DNA of 64,000 nt from Anthoceros angustus. Lineage: Eukaryota > Streptophyta > Anthocerotopsida > Anthocerotales > Anthocerotaceae. The stretch's first letter is position 1. Each line of letters opens with the position of its first letter. A program made the position numbers and the translations under genes. The notes under the pieces were generated by a model. It did no database searches, was not told the DNA's origin, and saw only the letters and a program-made list of their open reading frames with translations. Positions 56,380 to 64,000 of this stretch are shown in pieces. The stretch lies in NCBI GenBank assembly GCA_010909165.1, contig MU008186.1:744001-808000 (forward strand), written 5' to 3'.

Positions 56380-57265
56380 CAGCTCAACCCGGCGATTGGT
56401 TGATTTTCGCACGGGCGTATGATAACATCCATTGGGATGGGTGTATGGCCGCCAATGGCCCACACCAATTCTGGAGTTGATTGAAGAATGCTTCATCAAT
56501 CTCCATCAACTGGAGGCAGCAACCTAAAGCGTGTTACTCTAAAGGGGAATGCTCGAACGGATCCCCACCGCCGACCGTGAAAAGCATTAAGCAGTGACAG
56601 TGTATGGGAGGTCGGGAGGAGGAGAGCTCCTAACTGCTCTCATGAAAGGTCGAATGGAGGGAAGAGGGACCGCCCTCTCAGGAAATCCCTAAGAGTTCCT
56701 TGACACATGATGGACGGAGAGGTGAAGGCCCATTTACGCCAGAATGGCTGGAAAACGTAGAGCATCAAGGAGGCTGAAGTGGAGGCTCTTAGCAAAGGTG
56801 TCTTGAGGTCAAGTTGGTGAATTACCAACGAACTTTATGTTCAGCACCAACTTCCTCCAATTTTTGTGGAAAATTTCCATGGAGCCAAAAGCCGGATTGG
56901 GGAACCATTATACATGAAGCGTACATCCACCATCGGGAGAAACTCCTCAAGCAATTCGGTGGATGAGGAAGGGCCTGTGCTGCTACCTCGGCACCTATTT
57001 GGTGCATTTTATGGGAAACAGGAGGGACTTCTCACAAGCAAGGAGCTTGAGGATGCTGGCATCCCTTTGAAGTCATCCACCAGCCAAGTTTGGAAGGCCT
57101 TTTGCCTTTTGCATTATGGAAGATGGGAGTCGACCTCCAAGCATGCCAAAGACCAAGAGCGAAGAAGAGGGGCAGAAGATCACGAGTGGGGAGGCTTTCC
57201 CCACAAGAACGAAGAAGAGAAGAAGAGCAAGATCCGGCCAAGGAGGCCAAGTGGTAGTTTCTGAG
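56380..57265 (+). pseudogene. Possible LINE reverse-transcriptase fragment and trailing open frame
   Basis: At 56385-56460 a plus-strand frame reads DWLIFARAYDNIHWDG, which resembles the DFEKAYDxVxWDF motif of LINE-type reverse transcriptases. In the neighbouring frame LIEECFINLHQLEAA and VTLKGNARTDPH follow, as the family's next block would. Beyond that, 56866-57264 is open for 132 codons (SSTSQVWKAFCLLHYGRW, then a charged tail) without a known motif. No YxDD site was found. The evidence is one motif with its neighbour, so the call is tentative. Confidence 0.3.
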
Positions 57266-57269
57266 GAGG

Positions 57270-57849
57270 AACTACCACTCGGGTGAGGTCCATGCATGGA
57301 GTCCCACCGCCTAGGGGCGGCCCTGCAAAGGGTGGGCGGACTAGTGGTGGCAGCCTACCAGTAGGTAGGCAACTACATGACAGGGAACTACCCTCGGTAG
57401 GCGGGCAGCTCTGGCCAGGTGAGTGCGACCCTGGCGGAAAGGAAGGAGAAAGCGGTGTGAGGCAGCGGCAAGGCCCGCCATCGCCCGCGGGTGGAAGGCG
57501 GATGGGGGCGGTGAGGGACCCAGCGCCCGGCCGCGTGATGGTAAGTGGGTCTGGGTAAATTTCGAAGAAGCCAGTGGATTAGGTATAGGAGACTGGGTGC
57601 TTGTGAAGCACTCGGCCAGGTAGACCCAAAGAATGGCTGGGGCGGGGAAACTTGGAGTTGAGTGGATGGGACCCTGAGTGGTGGCGAAAGGAATGGATCC
57701 GTGCAGCTGCAGAGGGTGCTGAAATCCAACTAGGAGTAATGCAGTGGAAGGTTGACAGTACCTTGAGGTACCGTTGTACAGCATAAGCGGTGAGGAAGGG
57801 GTATATGGAATGCAAAGTTTGGGCAGGTCAAAGCAGGCCAAAGGAGCCA
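57270..57849. other. GC-rich linker, no gene
   Basis: GC-rich sequence with GTAGG and CCTACC words (57350-57415) like those of the C units. Frames are open on both strands, none with a motif. Confidence 0.35.
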
Positions 57850-58210
57850 CCGAACTTGATTTTTTGCTAAAATCGATTGGAGGGATCATCTTGGGGGTTT
57901 TAAAGAAATCAAGGCTGAGTTGTATACTATTAGGAGGCATAGGAAAGTGATCTTAGGGGAAGAAAAGCGGGTCAAAATGCCAAGGCGAGAATGGTGTGCA
58001 GCTAGAACGTGGTGAGCTGCGGACTACCATGAGCCACACCTCGCCGGTGGAGTGAGAAAATGTGCCTCCTCCATGTCAGGTGGAGTGACCACCTTGATGG
58101 TGTGAAGATCTCGACTAAAAAGTCTAGAATAAATGGATCCTCCATATATGCTCACCAATGGGAAATAAATAAATGGGATTAATTAGAAGTTCATTAGTTA
58201 GGGGTGGGAA
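57850..58210. repeat. Diverged repeat pair E, copy 2
   Basis: Matches 55260-55640 in order: GATTTTTTGCTAA, CGGACTACCAT, CCATATATGCTCACCAATGG, GGAAATAAATAAATGGG, ATTAATTAG. It lies directly beyond the integrase end of Gypsy-2, the usual place of a 3' LTR on the minus strand. Confidence 0.55.
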
Positions 58211-58499
58211 ATGGACAAAGATAGGCAACAGAACGCCGTTATTTTAGGACGGTTAATCTCTAGGGTAGAGACCTCCGGTGGCGAGGCCATCAAGTAGAAA
58301 TGGACTCGAGGCGAGTCACTCCTTCGCCATAGAGTTGGGCGGTAGTAGCGCCAAAGGTGGAAGATGGCGAAGGAGGAAGAGTAGCTGACCCACTTCCAAC
58401 CACTGCGAGAGGAAGATGCGGCCTGACCAACTCTAAAGGACACCGACTGCTTACCCCTTTGTTATGATGTTTCTCTCAAATAAAACTTTATATGCCCTT

Positions 58500-60340
58500 T
58501 GCCGCTCGTAGGGTCACGTGAAATCCTTCCTCATCCTTCAACTTCCACCATCTTACAAATTACAATAGTCGTGGCCACGGAATGTCTTGCTTCCCTTGCT
58601 TCCATTGGGTAGGTGGCTTGATCGGTCCCACAAAATCGATTCCCCACGCACGAGACTAGTGGTGAGTATATAGGTGAGGGGCCATTGTGGCCGACAATGT
58701 AAACCCAACCCTCTCGACATGCATCACACCTCGAATAAAATCCCACATCCTTTTGCATCGTAGCCCACAGCTTACGCATTTAAGATCTTCTTCGGCCGTC
58801 ACTGTGCACAGAATAGTGGCCGCCTCTTACGCACATGTAATGCCTGCATGAGCGGCAGTCTTTGCTGTCTTGAGGCGTCGAGACATAGGAGATCTTCTCG
58901 TCCGGGCCAAGCTTGTATAGGATTCCTTCCCTTAGGCAATAGGGTGCGGCTTTATGAATAAAGACTGCGCGCCCTTCTCGAGATAAACCATCAGGTATGG
59001 TGCCATGCTCCAGGAACTTGCGGACTTCGCCGTTCAGCAAATGTCTTGGGCATGGTTAACCCTCACGTTCAAGTCAGTTCCGCCGTTTCCGGCGGATAAA
59101 CCAATGGCGATCCCTTGATAGGAGTCGTCTCATTCATCAAATCTCGCCTTTCCTTCTGTTCGACTCGAGCGTCAGAGCCTCTGTGCTGCAATTTGGTCGT
59201 CCGCGCTATTATAGTATAAAGAGATTCTTTAAAAGCATCCCTCTGGGTGCTTTGTTGATCTGACCTTCTGCGCTCGGGTCGGGGCCAGGGTTCCTTGGGC
59301 GACCTCTTGCCGTAACCCCCCTCTTGGCCGCCTACTTATCCATCATCATTGTCGAGCCCATGGTAGACCAATGGATTCTCCTTGTAGCTCCACGCTGCGA
59401 GCACTTCCGGATATGAACTCTCCACCATCTTCCTTCTGCGCGCGCTATGTGGGTCTCGAGGGCCATCCTCACCTGCAGGCCTGGCGGTACCCTCCCTCGG
59501 CCACGTACAGCCACCATCGGCGGCTGCCACAATGGTCCTCCTTCCTTTCGGCGTGGAGCTCCTCTGCCAAGTCCCTCATCATTCTTCGCCATACATTCTT
59601 ATGGCCTCCGGCAGCCCTCCTGCAGCCTCGGTACTCACCACAGGGTGGGTCGCTGGCGGCTGCGCCCTGTGTGCCCTGGCTGGCACTCCATCACCTCTCC
59701 CGCTGGGTTTCTAAGTCACCCAGCGCACGGCTGCTTGCGCCCATCTCCTCTCAAGCATTGGGTTGTGGCGACCAATGAATTCTTCGTCGGTGGTTCAACC
59801 GGTCATGGAGTGGCCTCAAGTGGATTCTACTCGGTTTTCGGACGAAACAGGCCAGTAAATCTGCATTGGATGTTAGCTTCTCGCTTCCGACTGGTTTCCA
59901 CACTTGAAATCGTGAATTCTTATGTATAGTACCCACCTAGCTTCTCCAAAGTCACGATAAATCGACATTTGTTCTAAGGTATTTCAACGAAATGAGTCCA
60001 CAGATAATGTCTGCCCCTTGCAAGCCCGGCCAAATAATGTCTAAACTTCTTACAGGTAGATGATCTGACCTCATAAGGCTCCATGGTGCGAGTAGTTCCT
60101 CTCGGCATCAGTGAGCTGTCTCCCGGCATAGAAAATTGGGTGATCCCGTTTCTTTTTAGTTTCATCCTTGACTCAAGATATATCCCCAGTAGCAGCATGG
60201 CGGACATCCATGTATACATGGCTTGGCTTCTCCCAATCACAGGGTTGTATAGCGTTGGAGCGCAAGAACCTATAAAGATTGAACTTCCATGACATGTGGT
60301 CATCTCAGACTCCATCCCGACGCGCAATAAGAAGCTCATC
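58500..60340 (-). pseudogene. pol: Gypsy-2 polymerase remnant (RNase H, integrase)
   Basis: On the minus strand, RNase H is at about 60220-60010: HVYMDVRHAATGDIS, KRDHPIFYAGRQLTDAERNY, CKKFRHYLAG. The integrase zinc region is at 58780-59040 (CLREGILYKLGPDEK) and 58531-58779 (KLWATMQKDVGFYSRCDACR, then FVGPIK-like and ATYPMEAREARH). Order and motifs are those of Ty3/gypsy, with integrase after RNase H. The stretch 59100-59950 between them is poorly conserved. Frames change repeatedly, so this is a dead copy or carries indel errors. Confidence 0.75.
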
Positions 60341-61249
60341 TCAGAAATATCTTACCTCGTCAATAAAAGACATTTTCTTCCGCTTGTCGACATTGTGTTA
60401 TGGTCGGTTGCAAGAACTCTATCCGCACCGTGAAGCTGCTGTGATACATGCCTAACATATTGAACGGACTTCCTCATAACATTCGCCAAATGCTTCATAG
60501 CAAGATATGTGTGGTTCCCCAAGTACCCATAATATATCTTGGCCTCAATTTCCAACTAACTTGCTAATATCGTGCACCCCGGTCAATGCAAGAATGGTAG
60601 AACCCTTCTTCAATCCTTCCTCTAAATAACTCAGGCTAGGTGGTTTGACCATGCCCTCGCTCCACCCCCTGATTTACCGGTGTAATATAAGATGCAGTTT
60701 CAAATTCTCAAGCTTTTACCAAGAATAAGTCTCGAACAACTTTCTTCATAGGCAGAGTCCTAATTATTGTCAATGGGTTGATTCTGATGGCATCTTCAAG
60801 CCTTCCCATCTCGTCATCGCACATGGACAACAAGCTATGTTATCCGAGTGGGCTTCACTCACTGCTTTCCTTCCCGGATTTCTTCTTCTCTTCCCAGATG
60901 GAGCCTCGCTATGTGAGCGACTAGTATGACCCAAGGCGGGCGCGTGCCCACCATGCCTTGCTCTCACTCGAGTCCCCCTGCCTCCATACCTCTGGTCTCT
61001 GGATGGAGCGTGACGGCAGTTCCTCAATCAGAAGCCCTTCTTTTGACCGCCCGCCCACACCTTTCGTACCGTCTCTTCCGCAACAATTACCGTGCGTCCA
61101 AATCAGGCATGCCGGCCGTGGGCGCCTTTGTCATCTTCATTGTATGTGATGAAAGCGAAGCAGGCACCTAAGACTCTGGTGGATTTGGATCTTGGTGAGC
61201 ATCCCCGGCATAAGCCCCGGCGCAAGTGCTTGATGATGATGATGGCATG
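60341..61249. other. Unassigned sequence, possible gypsy remains
   Basis: A minus-strand frame at 60352-60555 (MEIEAKIYYGYLGNHTYLAM) and an Arg-rich one at 60770-61027 are protein-like but not recognised. They may belong to the reverse transcriptase and gag side of Gypsy-2. Confidence 0.3.
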
Positions 61250-61385
61250 TCTCATATGACATGTATGCCATGTATGCATGTGCATGCGCATGCATGCGTA
61301 TGGAGATGAAGGATGACATGTGATGTATGTGGACATGTGTGATGTGTCATGGCGCATGCAATCTATATGCATGGTTATGCATGTA
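61250..61385. repeat. CATG/TGCATG-rich low-complexity tract
   Basis: Dense ATG, CATG and TGCATG words, many self-complementary (for example GCATGCGCATGCATGC at about 61283-61298). TGCATG contains the plant RY element CATGCA bound by B3-domain factors. A regulatory role is only a possibility. Confidence 0.8.
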
Positions 61386-61399
61386 AGGCGCGGTGCTAT

Positions 61400-61760
61400 G
61401 ACGATATATAGATAGCATTTATATTAGAAAATACATAAAATCATAAATCAAGGAAAAGGACGAATAGGCTGTTAAACACATAAAATATTATTATTTCAAG
61501 GCCAAGGAAAGTAGGATTATAAAGTGCCCACCATCGATACGGGTGGACACTTCATCGAGAACTCTGGGGTTTTGCCTATATATGTAGGCACCATGGATTC
61601 TTGGATTGTTGATGTTTGTCTTGTTCTAATAGACAGCCATACTTCCCCCGTCGTGTCTTTGTCTCCTAGAGGTTCTTGTGGTTCGTTGCATTGTCGGTTG
61701 GGAGAATTTTCCATCTTGATTTCACCACATCAACAATCCTCTTGTTGGGGACTAAGATAC
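61400..61760 (+). repeat. Gypsy-3 LTR-like promoter segment
   Basis: AT-rich sequence with AAGGCCAAGGAAAG at 61498-61511 and a TATATATG box at 61577-61584, followed by GTAGGCACC. It precedes gag-like plus-strand sequence. The second LTR would lie beyond the window. Confidence 0.45.
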
Positions 61761-62039
61761 TGATCGGAGGAGACGTGGCTACCGGAGATTGGAGGAAGAG
61801 GCGGAAGTCGCCCACCATCCAACCTGTGAGACATGCGATCCGAGAAGGTTGAGTGTTGCGTAAAACACCGAGAGATAGGCTGATGTTTTTCGATGGATGA
61901 ATTTCGCCATTGATTATACATGCTTAGGTGTGGTAGTCTCACGATTGCCGAGTTAGCGTAATTGCGGAGAAGAGCCTCGCATACGCCCTGGAGCCAGGGA
62001 TAGATGATGTACTTGGCTTAGCGGTTAACGGGAAACAAT

Positions 62040-63950
62040 TTGCCATTTGACAACATCCGCAAAGGGTCGCATAGGAGAAGTAACCATTGATGGTGTTCCC
62101 GAGATCGTGGTGGATCGACGAAAGGACACTGCTACTGCCTTCACCGGAGAAGTGCACGACGCCTACTACTCGCCATTCAAGAGGACACCGAACAATAGAG
62201 ACAACGCACCACAAGGAGACAACGGATTGGAGCGAGAGTCCGCAAGAATGGAGCTTGAGTTCACACCAAGAACGATGTCTTCACGGAAAACATGGAAGCA
62301 TGTCTCTTGATTTCGAGGAGAAGTTTCGTGGGCAATGGCGGAAAACAAGATGAAATACAAGGACGAGTTCACTCGAGGATGGCGCTCATGAAGATGTCAT
62401 CCTACCTGGGTGAGGCTCTAATGTATTACAGAGATGAGAAGGTGGGATCCGAAGGTGGCCGAGAGAAGAGAAGCAAGGCACGAGCCAAGAGGGCTGGTTC
62501 GATTGCACCCCCATCGACGAGGACAAGCTCGAGCATCCGTGGACTTGATGTTCGCCAAGTTAACCACCATGTTTCCTACCTGAAAAGATCCAGAACCCGA
62601 GGTTTTCTTCAGCCTAACGAGACATTGCGTGCATCTTACCTCGATTGAAGGTTCCGTGGAAGACACGGATGTCAAGACGATGAGGAGGTCAGAGATCTTC
62701 ATGGCATTGCCCGCCGTGACAAAGAAGGAAGGTGATGGACTCACGCATGGAGCGATGGGAGAGAGATATCGCTTGATAGACGCCATCAAATTGCCGAGAA
62801 GGTGCTCAAAGGAGATGCGTGCTTACTTGGAGGATCACGAGTCGTGAAGGGCCCTTCGCAAAGACGGGTCCGGAGGACACGGAATTCCGTGTTGTTCCAA
62901 GGTACCAAGACGGGAGCACCCTCGTGACATGGCAAGCACCACATGAAGGAGAGGCCCTAACAATGCAGTCAAGTGAAGTGTGGCAGATGCCGGGAGCGCA
63001 TAAGGCGCTCAATGCGACTACAAGCCGTGGTCCAAGGGCGGAAGCCTGTAAGTCTTGTGGCGATGGGGCACATGGAGGCAGTGTTGGGAAGCTCATCCAG
63101 TGAAGCCCAAGCTTGCATCACCGAGAAGGAGAAGGGCAAGGGCCCAAGTCGTAAGGCTCTCCTCGGGCAAGTGGAGGAGCTCAAGAAGGAGATGGCCAAC
63201 ATGGCGTAATGCGAGGATTTTGTTCTCGACTGGCGAAGATGAGGCGTTTGGCATGATGGCGGTGCGCAAGAAAAGAAAAGGTCATGTTGACTTTGGTGAA
63301 GGCGCCATCGCAAGGGAGTGCCGGAACGGGAATCGACCAAGATGCCGGAGAGTTTCGTGTCGAGGAAAACTCCACGACATAAAGTGTGTCGATCGAGACG
63401 TTGAGGCGTTCTGGACAAGGCCATGGAGGTGCTCGCAGAAGTCTTGTGGATCCGGGAGTGAAGGGCAACAACTTCAAAAACATCATGCGAGAATGGCTGA
63501 GAAGGAGCTTGAATGCAGGATCTCTTCCTAGTATGGCGGTGTGTGTGGCGATCATCTGATGCCAGAGGAGCGAGGTGAAGGAGGTGTTGCCATGATTGAT
63601 AACACGGGACGGCACGTGACTTTTGATGGCTATGCTCCAGTAAACGTACTTGTAGACACAGGAGCGGATCCGAGATCGCCGGGAGCACGGTGGAGGCACT
63701 AAAGTCAGACGGACACAAGCTCGCTCCGAGCGACGTGAACATCACCACCTGCAGTACCAAGGAATGAATCGGGAATGACGAGGAGGCCGTGAAGATTGAA
63801 TTGAAGCTCGCACGAAGGATGCCAGATCATTGAAGTGAGATGTTTGGTCACGGTGCAAAGACATATGATGTCTTCTGGGGTCGGACGGAACTCACCGCCC
63901 CGCCATGGGGGTTGATCCCTTGCACAAGCTTTCTGCATTCCGGTGGAGAG
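62040..63950 (+). pseudogene. Gypsy-3 gag and retropepsin, frameshifted, cut by window edge
   Basis: Plus-strand gag-like frames follow each other in different phases: VPEIVVDRRKDTATAFTG (62090), KYKDEFTRGW (62355), SIEGSVEDTDVKTMRRSEIF (62640), GERYRLIDAIKLPRRCSKEM (62760), KALLGQVEELKKEMANM (63150). At 63640-63669 VNVLVDTGAD carries the aspartic-protease DTGA triad. The next frame gives STVEALKSDGHKLAPSDVNI and TTCSTKE, and further on VRCLVT and TYDV, which fit the retropepsin fold of plant gypsy elements. Reverse transcriptase would lie to the right of 64000. Confidence 0.65.
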
Positions 63951-64000
63951 GAGATTTCACGATGTTGCAATTCCTCTAAGGATGAATAGGAGTGGTGGCA

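Noticed and set aside
62969-63760. 263-codon minus-strand open frame near the right edge
   Set aside because: It lies antisense to gag and the DTGA protease site of Gypsy-3, which are supported by motif order.

Overview
This window looks like nuclear DNA of a land plant or a close streptophyte relative. It is almost entirely nested, decayed transposable elements with very little host sequence. The evidence is plant-type Ty1/copia elements with an initiator-Met-tRNA primer site, a CACTA (En/Spm) element with a TNP2 transposase, Ty3/gypsy fragments, and GT-AG introns with CTAAC branch points. No tRNA, rRNA, CRISPR or prokaryotic operon structure was seen. The species cannot be fixed from sequence alone. 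Frames break often, so protein-level calls are mostly pseudogenes. Some breaks may be assembly indels, because protein similarity usually resumes in another frame within a few bases.

Layout. At 0.9-2.8 kb lies a broken AAA+ ATPase gene of a type best known from fungi. A Copia element (Copia-1, minus strand) occupies 2.93-7.85 kb with both LTRs, primer-binding site and polypurine tract. A 64-bp direct repeat brackets this region (28-91 and 9248-9311). From 9.7 to 19.8 kb there are two tandem families (units A1-A3 and B1-B3). The third B unit is split by a 10.6-kb CACTA element (19841-30454) with CACTACTA ends and a 3-bp CTC target duplication; the B unit resumes at 30455. The CACTA element carries a degenerate TNP2 gene, a second transposon gene that is also present in the host B unit, and an internal duplication with perfect hairpins.

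At 31.5-34.5 kb is a 5'-truncated Copia element (Copia-2, minus strand) whose reverse transcriptase/RNase H is nearly intact. Between its pol stop and its 3' LTR sits a plus-strand gene of three exons and two introns that splices to a 285-residue protein (31913-32934). This antisense, intron-bearing passenger is the most interesting feature of the window. At 37.2-38.7 kb a set of exon-like segments on the minus strand begins just beyond the outward-reading LTR of a third Copia element (38.67-42.8 kb). From 45 to 54 kb there is a decayed gypsy pol, a tandem duplication that includes an LTR promoter, and gag-like coiled-coil sequence. From 54 to 60.4 kb come further repeat pairs, a possible LINE fragment and a second gypsy pol. 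From 61.4 kb to the right edge is a plus-strand gypsy LTR, gag and retropepsin, cut off by the window.

How the parts relate: apart from the AAA gene, the spliced passenger gene and the candidate exons at 37-38.7 kb, everything assigned is mobile DNA. The order of insertion can be read from the nesting (B tandem array first, CACTA into B3 later). Copia-1 has similar LTRs and is probably young.
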